This document shows, in pieces, positions 53,971-64,000 of a stretch of 64,000 nucleotides of DNA. The stretch spans positions 53,796,841 through 53,860,840 of the forward strand of contig NC_088206.1 of assembly GCF_037126465.1 (NCBI RefSeq), written 5' to 3'. This DNA comes from Ornithodoros turicata (taxonomy: Eukaryota; Arthropoda; Arachnida; Ixodida; Argasidae). Position 1 is the first letter of the stretch; each line of letters begins with the position of its first letter. Made by a program: the position numbers and the translations under genes. The notes under the pieces were generated by a model. The model was not told where the DNA came from. It saw nothing but the letters and a program-made list of their open reading frames with translations, and searched no databases.

Positions 53971-56900
53971 CAGCGCCCCTCGCGGAAAGCGCGCGCACAG
54001 TCATGCTGTAGAGTGACGAGGCAAGTGTGTTGTGTTTGCGCTTATGGCTGAAATCTTCTATGCTGATTTTTTGTTTTGTTTTTGCTTGCATGAGTTGACG
54101 CACTAATAATAATTGGGAAATTTACACGTAAGGGGAGTCTGCAGCATGGCTAGCTGCATGCTGCATAGCCAGGTATGGGGCTGCGGACAATTTTGAGCAC
54201 CTGGGGTGCTCAGCAAAAGCTTACACGCCACTATCTGAGCTACCGAGACCGGCAGTGCAGGAAATGAAAAAATCCATATCATGCAGTGTTCCGCATATTG
54301 GGCATCTGTCATGCTAACAACTCCTATTCCCTACACTAAAAGACTGAACAAAAATATTGCTTTGGCACAAGGCTAAGCAAATTCATCAGCACGGAACACA
54401 TGTAAAATATGTCGCCCATGTAGGGCACAGTTGTGACCAGAATTAGAGTATTTCGTATGTTTACGGGTATTTAGGTATTTTTATTTATATACGTCTTATT
54501 ACTTGTGATATATGGCACGCCAGGTTCATGTTATCTTCACGAAATTGAGGTGCCCCACTAAGAAGGGTGGCATGACTAACACAACGTTCATTGAAAGGAG
54601 GATGATCATTGATTCCATCTCTGCACGTGTCCCCGGAAATCTTTGTCACTGAGAATTCATCGCCTTTTTTGCACATGCTTCAGGAAGCCAGAGTTCACAA
54701 TGATTTAGAAATATGTAGCCCAGCCACCGTATGTTTTCGAAATGAATAGTATCATGCCTCCTGTCAGCCGCGTCCACGTCGTGATGCGTTTGGCAGTATG
54801 CATTTCCGTGGATATATAAAATGGGCTATTTGTAAAGTCGCTCGTCTTGTTACCGACACACTGCATACGACAGTTCTCTTCGTTGGTACCCACTTTTCAC
54901 TTGGCTACAACACGCGTTTAAAAGTTTGCACTCTCCCCCCCGTGAAATAAAATGTGCCGCACATTGTAAATTTCTAGGCGTAGATGAACTTATTGAATTC
55001 AATGAACTGTTGTGATCCAACGTTCTCTCCTATCCTTCCCGTGTGGCTTTCCGAGAAACGGTTTCACCGGGGCGTGGATATCATCCCGTGTCCATTGTTT
55101 GTTGTGCAGCAAAAGTTGCCTCTCGACGGCCATCGATTAGGATTTTCGTTTTGCATGGCACAACATACGAAGAATTCGAAAAACAGAGAATGTGATAGCT
55201 AACGAGCCAGCGACACAGAAGAGATCTATCGCCGCCGCGACAGCAGATATATGCGCGCTCCCGCCACAGCGTGGCGCTCGCGTCGCTCCAAAGCTGTAGC
55301 GCAGCTCGCCTATAGTCACTCTATAAAGTGATTATATTTTGACTGCATTAAGGCGGGGTCCCATAGCCTCGATTTGAGCTGCAGCAGCAGAGCAACAGCA
55401 GCGGAGCAGCAGAGCTGCAGCGACACGAGCGGTCCCATAGCACTGGGCGAGAGCAGCAGCGCTGCCGAGCTGCAGAAATTTCCTGCTGCTCTCGTATCCG
55501 AATTTTTGGTTGCTGTGCTGCCCTGTTGCTCTGCAGCCTGAGCAGCTGGTCTCGAAAGACAATCAGGAGGCTGGTTGGTATTGTTTTCGTTCGACGGTGT
55601 TTAGGGTTAGCAGGGGGGGGGGGGATACGCTTGTGATTGCCAGTAGTTTGGAGCGAGTGTTCAATCATCGGGTCTGCGTGAAGTGCGCTTTCAGGACATA
55701 ATTTACATCATAAAGTTCAATAAAGTGTTCGACCGAACCTACGTGATACATATGTTTGTACCAGTTGTAGCTACATGTTCGCTTGGTTTCTGGAAAGTAC
55801 TTCAAAACCCGTGACCTGATAACGTACAAGCAAATTACTTTCACGTCCATGCCGTGTGAAAACCATACCGACCACATTTCTTGTGGTCGGTATTTCAAGA
55901 CCTTGCTAGGTGGTTGTAAAGGAAACTGACCCTTGAAAAGGGTTAGATGCAGATAAACAACGTTCAGACAACAAAAAAAGGTTCGATAGAGATAGATAAT
56001 GAACCCATTCCTTGTGAAAACAGGCAGAAAGCAGTGAATACTAGCAGAAGGGGCCTTTGTTTTCGTTAGACAATTTTATTTCACTAAGAGCAACGTACGC
56101 ATTTGGCAGTCACCGCAAATCAAAATATCGAATACTACAGTAACGAGGCAATATTTATATGACAAAATCCCGTAGAAGAATCTCCACACAACACAGCAAG
56201 GACTGTTCTGCACAGCAGTAGGACGAACCTACGTTGAATGTCACGAAACTGACTACACATCAACGAAGAGTCAATCAGGTAATACGAGGCTCAGACCACC
56301 ACCACACTCATCTCAAAGTCCACTTATGAGCTCCAAATCCACAATATATCTCTCATACAAACGCCTTTCACCTAGGATTGCTTTCCTAGGTGTGTGTACT
56401 AAAAGGCTTAGCCGCTGCGTACGCCTTCTGAATGTGCGAAATGTAAACAATGACACAGTTGCCAACACGTTTTGTGTTTCCTAAGCCGCTGCTGCCGCTA
56501 ATTCAAAACGAAGCTATGGGTCAAGAAATTCTGACCCGCGCAAGGCTCTATCGATGGCAACATGCAAGTTTGTTGCTGAACAGCACGGCTTATTTATTGT
56601 ATCCTTATTTTTTGGTGTTTGGACCCTCAGAGATTGCCGTTTATCTCTCTCTCTCTCTCTCCCTCATTGTTATTTTTTTCCTTACTGAACTCGTATTTTG
56701 AGCCCGCACTGGCCCACACAGTCCTTCGCCCGCGCCCATTCGCCCTGTCAGGGAAACGTTAGCAAGTTTGAACTTGTCGACTTTGAACTTATATCTGTCG
56801 ACTACCCTACACCAGATGGTAGCAATTGTTAGGAACACTGTTATCTCATTGCTTCAATGAATCGACAAAGGACTCAAAAATATGATCTCCATTTGTTTTT

Positions 56901-57513
56901 ATTCTACCATCATCATCAGCAGCAGCTGCAGTAACATCAGCAAAAATCAAAGTTATCGTGCGGAAACACGAAAATTTTCCGATTACTTCCGATCAGGAAA
57001 CATATCCACACATCCTGTACATGTTGAGTGAAGAGGCATTCGATGAAATAACTTTCGATGAACTGGGCGGAATAGTAACTATGCAATAAAGCCGTGCGGA
57101 TAGGCTAATAATGTGCTTTTCAGTATACGTCGTTGCTGATATATATGGATATGTAATGAAAATTGTAACAAAGAAAAACGAAAGAAACGTAAAAAAATAT
57201 GATGGACAGAGCAAATCGCAAGCAAATCAGAGCAAATCAGAGCGTGTGGCGTTGTTCCTGTCATCACAGATGTGGACATCATACTGAAATGATGACATTA
57301 TGTACGGAGATGGGGATAATATAAAAAAAATCCATTTCCTTGTCCTTTTTGCGTTACGTGGCTTTTCGTTCGAGGTTCGATCATTCGTTTTGTCCTGGCC
57401 GCCATAGAAATCTTAAAGGGACCATGAAATGATTTTCGCGGATACCGAGTACTGTGCAGGAAACTGTTCTCATGATCCCTCACTATCGTACACGCATCGA
57501 CTTTTCACCGTAT
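53971..57513. other. Long stretch without recognised gene
   Basis: Contents are a CAG/CTG-rich self-complementary block at 55376-55560, a G run at 55613-55623, a (TC)n run at 56645-56664, a CAACATCAG-type imperfect simple repeat near 56910-56945, and TTAAAGGGACCATGAAATGA at about 57412, which looks like one end of a TTAA-type MITE. No domain was recognised in any frame. Confidence 0.4.
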
Positions 57514-57514
57514 T

Positions 57515-58798
57515 CATGGCGATTTCGGGTGATGCACCTGGTAATTCGAGCGAGAGCGCCCAGGTCCAGTGCACGCTCTACACGAGAGTCGCTCTGAGGC
57601 AGTCATCACCCGAATTTGTCGGACGCTCTTCCGCTCTTCTACGAGGGTCGCTGCGCTCGCTAGCATTGTGCGTTCGTCGTGTTCGTGAACTTCCGGCAGC
57701 GTCGTTGGCGTCGTCGCGCACTTTCACCTGATCACAAGCATATAGTTTGCGAGAAGCAGGTCACATCATCCTTTTTGTCATTCACATTATCGGTGTCATT
57801 TGAACTTTCATCGCTACTACTTTCGTAAAGATCCATGCCGTCAATGGTGAACGCGACAAAGAGACAGATGACAAGACATGTGACAGGCAGACAGCCGCAG
57901 GAGCAATACGTAGCAGACGACACTCGCGAGGCGCATATATGCGCATGCTCGCCGTCGAGAGCGGAAGAAGAGATTTGAGGGCGGTTTTGGCTCGGCCTCT
58001 CGCATGGCGATTTCGGGTGATGCATTTGGGGCACTTTTTTCTGCCCCGAACCCGAGCGGTAAATTCGGGTGGTGCGGTCAGAGCAAGAGCCGCGTGTTCG
58101 GATGGTGCACTACGGAGCAGTTTGCTCGCCCCAAGAGCACTTTTTTGGCTCTTGCTGCGAGAGGCCGAGCCAAAACCGCTCTCAACTCTCTTCTTCCGCT
58201 CTCGACGGCGAGCATGCGCATATGTGCGCCTCGCGAGTGTCGTCTGCTACGTATTGCTCCTGCGGCTGTCTGCCTGTCACATGTCTTGTCATCTGTCTCT
58301 TTGCTGCGTTCACCATTGACGGCATGGATCTTTACGGAAGTAGTAGCGATGAAAGTTCAATTGACACCGATAATGTGAATGACAAAGAGGATGATGTGAC
58401 CTGCTTATCGCAAGCTATGCTTGTGATCAGGTGAAAGTGCGCGACGACGCCGACGACGCTGCCGGAAGTTCACGAACACGACGAACGCGCAATGCGTAGC
58501 GAGCGCAGCGACCCTCGTAGAAGAGCGGTAGAGCGTCCGACAAATTCGGGTGATGACTGCCCCAGAGCGACTCTCGCGTAGAGCGTGCACTGGACCTGGG
58601 CGCTCTCGCTCGGATTACCAGGTGCATCACCCGAAATCGCAAGCAGCAAGAGCCAAAAAAGTGCTCTTGGGGCGAGCAAACTGCTCCGTAGTGCATCACC
58701 CGAACACGCGGCTCTTGCTCGGACCGCACCACCCGAATTTACCGCTCGGGTTCGGGGCAGAAAAAAGCGCCCCAAATGCATCACCCGAAATCGCCATC
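57515..58798. repeat. A-B-A'-B' inverted-repeat complex
   Basis: Segment A (57515 to about 58002) is repeated in reverse at A' (about 58160-58643). Segment B (about 58003-58160) is repeated in reverse at B' (about 58643-58798). All four are bounded by the motif GCGATTTCGGGTGATGCA or its complement. Arms are close in sequence, with small differences. Both A arms hold a short outward-facing acidic reading frame. It may represent two overlapping insertions of one TIR element family or a rearranged foldback. Confidence 0.8.
58324..58434 (+). CDS. Acidic short exon-like frame in A' arm
   Basis: ATG opens MDLYGSSSDESSIDTDNVND followed by KEDDVTC, 36 codons, ending at CAG|GTGAAAG, a possible splice donor. 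The A arm holds the counterpart on the minus strand (about 57836-57731), also open (MDLYESSSDESSNDTD). Ser/Asp-rich first exons occur in several transposase and host genes. The family is not recognised. Confidence 0.3.
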   Translation: MDLYGSSSDESSIDTDNVNDKEDDVTCLSQAMLVIR

Positions 58799-60710
58799 AG
58801 TACAACGGGGGCGCAGTTATCAGACAAAAATAGCAGGGCGTGACCGCTGGATATATGATTTCGAAGCGGGCTTACGTCATCGCCATCCAATTATCTCAGC
58901 CAACTGTGAACGACGAGGAGGACACACCCCGCGGGACCATGTGGGTGCATGGTTTCGGTTTGGACAACAACGACTTCGTATATCTGCCGTCCAAATCACT
59001 TGAAATATGGCGAAAGGCAAACTGTCACCAATGGAGGAAGAGATTATGCGACACACACAGCGTATATGGATCGTTCGGTACTTACCAGCTCGTAAAATGT
59101 CACCGACGGAGGTATGTTCTGACGAAGAAGAAGTTCAAAGAGGAAAACGTGCTCCGGTTACTCCGGTAACCATGCTGACAGTCAACGGCTATATTACATT
59201 TCTCGTAGGATTTTGCGTCAACGGTTAGATACAATCTCGTCTCCAGGTCAAATTCAAACATATTTCATGGCGAAGTATGCAAGCTTGTTTTAAAATTTAG
59301 TAGTTTGCTCGCAAAAGCTCGTCCACGAATCGGCAACGCGTTCTGTGTATGATGTCACGGCCAGTTCGCCTCGGAGGCGGACCCTATCAGCTGCCCTTCA
59401 CTCCCGTGGTTAATATGGAATATCTTCGCTATTTGAACCATTTTAAACTTCATATGTCACAGAGTGAATGCTTTAGTACAGGCGAACCGAAGGAAACCTC
59501 CGAAACTGGGACGTACGGGCGAGGTGAGCGCCATATTGAATCAGCTACTGTTGCTGTGGCGCATGCAAAAAAGGAATCTCGTAAGCATCCAGCAAACACA
59601 ACGCCAAAAATGTTTTTGGAACAGTAACACACAGCCCGAATCCATGAAACCGCGAGGTATATGAAAACACACACCCACACCCACGAAGAAACAAAAACAC
59701 GACCCGAACGCCACATGGGGACGCTGTCTCCGCCGCTGCCTCAACCAGACAAACCAGCCTTGACTACAAGTCTGAATAGAGGCGGACACTCACAAAATAC
59801 GTAGCCAAGGGAAGCAGAGAAGCAACCGAGCAAGTGTTGCAACAGTTTTCGGAACTGTGGCTGCTTTCACGAGATAGAAATACACGACGTTTCCTCGGCT
59901 GATTCAATATGGCTGCCTCCGAGCGCATACACTGAGAGAGGGAAGAACCCCGTTAAAATTCTTTGCTCTCCTCGGATCCTCCTCCCCGCCTTTCCTTCTA
60001 GCCTCTCTCCGTAAGATTTCTATGCTGGCCGCTGCAACCCGCTAATGCCGAGTGATGTCACCCTGTGTGGGAAGCAGTTCCACCTTGTCCAGCCGAATTC
60101 AACGGTTCTGAAACCCCTTCTGCCTTGCATTCTTACAATCCTCCTCCAACGGCAGGAGACGAACATTTCACTTTTCGGCCTTTTGTGGCCCGAGTTCCGC
60201 GGCTCCGAGACCGACGGCAGCCTCTTCGGAGGTCGCTTTTCTTACAAACATAGCGGCCTCGCTCGTGTCCGCCCATGTCCGGAAGCGGATGAGGGAGTCG
60301 AACCGTCAACGCACAGCGACGCCCAGGTGGGTCAAAGTCGCCATCTTGCCATGTGTTTCAGCCTATTTCCAGCGTAAAACCACGGGGATCGCCATCTTGT
60401 GGGACGGTTGTTGCCAACATTGAAAAATCTGCCACGCAATTGTCTGCACACGCAGTGCAGCCAGCGAGCTAATTCTGAAAATATCCACTCCAATCCGTAG
60501 TCAATCCAGCATGTGAATATGGCTGCCGCCTGTTCTCGCGTCGTCAGTCAATCTTTCCACTGAAATTTTGTTCATGTCGCAAGAGAGCTGATGATGTGGA
60601 TTATATAGAATATGCGCACGAAAGCCGATGCCATATTCTAACGTGATGACGACATAGCTATGGTGCTATTGACTCTAAATAAGCAGCCTGCATTTCTTAT
60701 ATATTTATAA
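58799..60710. other. No recognised gene; CCATATTG/CCATCTTG motifs
   Basis: A 109-codon plus frame at 58840-59169 (MWVHGFGLDNNDFVYLPSKS) and an overlapping one at 59007-59228 have no known domain. GCCATATTGAATCAGC at 59531 and GCTGATTCAATATGGC at about 59899 are inverted. Further CGCCATCTTG words occur at about 60340 and 60391. This may be part of a TIR element of about 0.4 kb. Confidence 0.35.
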
Positions 60711-60976
60711 TTGGGTGTTTACGTCGCGAGACAACTGAGATCATGAGCGACGCCACAGCGGTCGGTCTGTGGATTGCTTTTGCCCACCTGAGGGTTCTTT
60801 AACGTGCGATGAAAGCTCATCACACGGCACCCCGTATTTAACGTCTCTCGCGGAAGACAGCGTGTCTAAGCAACTTGTACTCTGCCGCCAAGTTGCTGGC
60901 GTCCTCGGCCGGGTTCGAACCCGCGATCTCGGGATCAGAAGGCGAACACGCTACCGACTGAGCCACCGAGGCCGGT
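60711..60976 (-). mobile_element. tRNA-derived SINE, tick type
   Basis: On the minus strand the head reads GGCCTCGGTGGCTCAGTCGG (A-box-like) and GGGTTCGAACCC (B box), then AGTTGCTTAGACACGC, TTAAATACGGGGTGCC and CACGTTAAAGAACCCTCAGG near the 3' end. The internal promoter would be read by RNA polymerase III. Full length seems preserved. I associate the AACGTTAAAGAACCC segment with tick genomes, which is the main organism clue in this window. Confidence 0.8.
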
Positions 60977-61312
60977 TAGCCTGCATTTCTGATGTCCCAC
61001 CTCTGCTACGCGCATACGAAGTTATTGCCTGGTGATCGCGGATTGAATTTTGTGATGTCTAGCAAGGAGAAAAGGAGGTTCCGAAATATGTAGCGGAGCT
61101 TGCGTGGCATAACCTGACGACGGCATTATAAGACTACGGTTTGTACCCCCCGTGCAACATATGTTAGATAAAGCAGTTCTTCGCTACTACAGATGTGCTG
61201 TGTGTGCTGTGTCATAAGTCCTGCAGTGTGGTGAGAGACTTAGTTTATGTCAAATACGGTAGACACACCAGAAATACTTCCATATAAAGCCATAAGTCAA
61301 TGTAGTTTAATA

Positions 61313-61520
61313 TACAGGGTGTGTGCAGAAAAACATGACCCGCATTTAGGCACATAGCTTGTTGCCTACCTAACTAACGAACATCCGGTGGCGCACGATG
61401 GCGCATTTATGCGTGCGAAATCTGCAGAAAAATTCTGAAAGCCATACTCAGCTTAAAAAATAAACGGAACAACGAAAACGTCGGCTTCCGTGCATAAGAA
61501 TAGGGCAACATGGTAAACAA
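61313..61520. repeat. CAGGGTGTGTGCAG-type element, uninterrupted copy
   Basis: It begins TATACAGGGTGTGTGCAGAA and is collinear with 38160-38895 minus the 513-bp insertion. A second CAGGGTGT follows near 61522. Confidence 0.65.
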
Positions 61521-62470
61521 CAGGGTGTACGTGAAAGGGCAACATGGAAGACGTAGGAGAGTTGTGTAAGTAGGGTGTTTGCTGTTGACCAGGCTCTCTG
61601 GTTACTCGAGCCGATTAATATTAAAGTGATCTCACCTACAACACCTACCAGAAAGGTTGCAGAATCCCTCTCGCGACACAGGTAGGATTATCAGAACTCA
61701 CGGTCGTGTTGCAGAGCATAGAGTGGAAACCAACAGGCAAAAATTGGAAAAGTCTAGCACTCGCAAGTGAATAAGATAAGTATTTAAAGAGACTGAAACT
61801 TTCAAATAATTTATTTTGCTAAAACACAAGCTTTCGAATAGAGTCCATCCTTCCTTCATCAGGTAAGAAAGAGACACACACACACACACACACACACACT
61901 TGGAACATATATTTATACTGATGTGCATTAGAGAAAGGGGACCAAGAGGGTGGTGAGGAGGAAATAAAAATTCTTGTTAGAAAGGATTGAGAGTGCGAAA
62001 AAAAAATAAAAAAAGGCACACAAGCTTTGCGTACTTGAATTTTCTGTTACAATAATTCTATCTTCATCAATGACGTAAAAGGTACATGTCATAAAAGGTA
62101 AAAAGAACTAGCTAGTAGTTACTTATAGTAAACAATTGCAATATGCAATTGCCATGCATGGAAATGCTTATGGGCCATGTAGTCCACAAGAGGATCTTGT
62201 AACAGAGGGTTAAAAAAAAGCTCGAGGCTGCCGTCAAGTCCCGTGCATGTGCTGAGCTAAACCTGGGGATGCAGCATACTTGTAACCACCTTTACAGATG
62301 TAGTTCTAATTCCGAGGGAAATCTAGAGCGTCTGCGTAGCATGTGGAGAAGCTTACGTATACAAATGAGCTATCATTCAGGAAACAGTGTATACTAACTT
62401 CAACATAAAGTGTCTAGGTTTGACCCGGCACGCTATCAACATCCATGATAGCCATGAGGGACCATGTTTC
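61521..62470. other. No gene; (AC)n microsatellite
   Basis: A run of about 15 AC units lies at 61871-61901. The rest is AT-rich with no recognised coding. Confidence 0.5.
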
Positions 62471-62477
62471 TGTTGGG

Positions 62478-62643
62478 TAGGATGCCAGGAGAAGAGAAGA
62501 GCAGCCAGTACTGTTCGACAGAGAACTATCTGTTTTAATGAACGTGCCAACGCGTGTGGCTCAAGGCGCGCGGTGGCAGGCCAAACAGCCCCCCCCCCCC
62601 ACAAAAAAACTTCTGTCGACACGTTGTCCGAATATACTTGACA
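62478..62643 (-). repeat. Probable Copia 3' LTR
   Basis: Immediately downstream of the pol frame on the minus strand comes a G-rich tract, then TGTCAAGTATATTCGGACAA, a plausible LTR start. The end is uncertain; CCTACCCAACA near 62478 would give a TG...CA unit of about 166 bp. The matching 5' LTR is outside the window. Confidence 0.5.
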
Positions 62644-62650
62644 CCCCCCC

Positions 62651-63990
62651 TCAACGTGTCGTCATAGGGTCCGTGATGTCACGAAGGCCTAGGGACCCAC
62701 GGTGCTGTCGGGTTTTCTTGCCGTCCAGCGCCTTTGTCAGTATGTCAGCGTGGTTGTCCGACGTCTTGACGTACTCGAGCCTTAGTTTGCCCTCTTCCAC
62801 CGTTTCTCGCAGAAAAAGGTGTCGGAGCTCGATGTGTTTGCTGCGCTCCGATGCCACTTGGTTCGTCCCCAATGCGATCGCGCCCTGGTTGTGGACGTGC
62901 ATTGTGTGTGGTTCGTCGATGAACTCGCTCGCTCCAAACTCTTGCATGAAATGTTGCATCCACAGGACCTCCTTTGTTGCGTGGCACATGGCAAGATATT
63001 CTGCCTCCACGGTCGACAAAGCGGCTGACCTCTGTTTCTTGCTACTCCAAGAGATAGCTGCGCCAGCTAAGGTGAAAACGTAGCCACTGAACGACCGCCT
63101 GTCCACCTTATCGCTCGCCCAATCAGCGTCGCAAAAGGTCTTCACTTTCCTCCCTAGCTTCTCGAACGTCAGCGCATAATGCTTAGTTTGCTTCACATAG
63201 CGTAAAATATGTTTGATGCCGCTCCAGTGCTGCTTGGTAGGGTTCTGGTTGAATTGGCTCATATAAGCCGCTGCGAATGGAAAGTCGGGCCTTGTGCCGC
63301 CGGCGAGATAAAGTAGGCCTCCGACTGCTTGGCGATAGTTGTGCGAGAGCACATTCGAGGCTTGATGTCCCTCGGAGGCTAGTAGGAACTTCGTTCCAGG
63401 ATCAAGTGGCGAAGAGGCTCCTCTCGCATCGTTCATGCCGAACAGGTCCACAAGTCCTTCGGCATACATCGTCTGGTCCAAGGTGAGCCTTCCGTCCTTC
63501 TGGCGTTGAATCCTTAACGATAAGACGTGGCTTGCCTCCCCAAGGTCCTTCACTTCAAAAACGTGTCCCATGTTTTTCTTGAAATTCTCAGCCTTCTTTT
63601 CAGTCTGAGCCAGATCAGAATGTCGTCTACGTACACTCCAACTATGATACCTTCTCCAAAGTTGAAATACACACAGGGATCCGTCTTAGACCTAGTTAGT
63701 CCCTCGCTTTTCAGAAATTCGTCCAGCCGTGTGTTCCATTGCCTTCCGGACTGACGAAGGCCGTACAGACTTTTCCAGAGACAGACGTCCTCCTTGCTCC
63801 TTTCGTGGAATGGAACCGGTTGTTCCATGTATATAGTCTCATTCAGGGTTCCGTTCAAATAGGCTGCGGTTATGTCAGCTTGGTGGATAACCCATCCTCT
63901 CTCGACTGCGATCGCAAGTAGTATGCGAATGGATTTCAGCTTTAGACGGGAGAGTAGGTCTCATTGAAATCCACTCCTTGAACTTGAGAA
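62651..63990 (-). pseudogene. Copia pol: reverse transcriptase and RNase H, frameshifted
   Basis: Minus-strand frames in order are 63990-63859 (GYSQVQGVDFNETYSPV, start of the RVT_2 domain), 63858-63550 (EDVCLWKSLYGLRQSGRQWN and the catalytic VYVDDILI) and 63571-62651 (HVFEVKDLGEASHVLSLRIQ, TRPDFPFAAAYMSQF, RNase H with FCDADWASD and AALSTVEAEYLAM, then SKHIELRHLFLRE and DNHADILTKAL). At least two frameshifts, one near 63950 and one near 63615, break the polyprotein. Gag, protease and integrase lie beyond the window edge if present. The catalytic residues themselves are intact, so decay may be recent. Confidence 0.88.
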
Positions 63991-64000
63991 TAACCGCAAG

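Noticed and set aside
62387..62641. Frames on both strands downstream of the Copia pol
   Set aside because: They lie in the probable LTR and purine tract and have no domain.

Overview
This is eukaryotic intergenic and repeat-rich DNA, most likely from a chelicerate arthropod and probably a tick. That assignment is an inference from the repeat families. They include a tRNA-derived SINE whose body contains the CGTTAAAGAACCC-type segment that I associate with tick SINEs, Penelope-like elements of GIY-YIG type, BEL/Pao and Copia retrotransposons, RNase H-bearing non-LTR elements, THAP/P-like transposons and many ACAGGGTGT-type MITEs. No bacterial operon, rRNA gene or CRISPR array is present. No conserved multi-exon host gene could be recognised.

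The best candidates for host coding sequence are four intronless copies of a small Pro/Gln/Met-rich protein with a cysteine-packed transmembrane segment: 13256-13531 (-), 16217-16729 (+), a disrupted copy at 32341-35391 (+) and 40032-40538 (+). The last two share about 500 bp of 3' flank and a SINE, so they are a local segmental duplication. At least three of the four look damaged: a frameshift in the second, 5' loss plus a LINE insertion in the third, and a lost start with an in-frame stop in the fourth.

Most of the rest is nested mobile DNA. At 1-9 kb there is a possible 7.9-kb TTAA-flanked element, a Penelope-like fragment with hammerhead-like motifs and a LINE fragment. At 9.1 kb there is a tRNA-like SINE, and at 10 kb a 1-kb TTAA element. 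At 18.4-26.7 kb a Penelope-like element was entered by a 1.2-kb Mutator-like element (9-bp target duplication) and by a 5.2-kb TTAA element, which itself carries a 3.0-kb P-like element (8-bp target duplication). At 26.7-31.1 kb lies an internally deleted BEL/Pao element with 131-bp LTRs, which received a 3.1-kb CACTA/EnSpm element. At 31.5-36 kb are LINE and EnSpm pieces nested in the third gene copy. At 36-39 kb are hAT-like and EnSpm MITEs.

At 41.4-48.4 kb a minus-strand LINE is split by about 5.4 kb of DNA containing a second, inverted copy of the 3.0-kb P-like element. At 48.7-52.1 kb a THAP-encoding element with long terminal inverted repeats holds a 19-unit minisatellite with an alternating 79/81-bp period. 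At 57.5-58.8 kb is an unusual A-B-A'-B' arrangement of inverted repeats. The window ends with the 3' half of a decayed Copia element on the minus strand.

The parts do not form a pathway. The organising principle is successive insertion, and in several places the exact target-site duplications allow the order of events to be read directly from the sequence.
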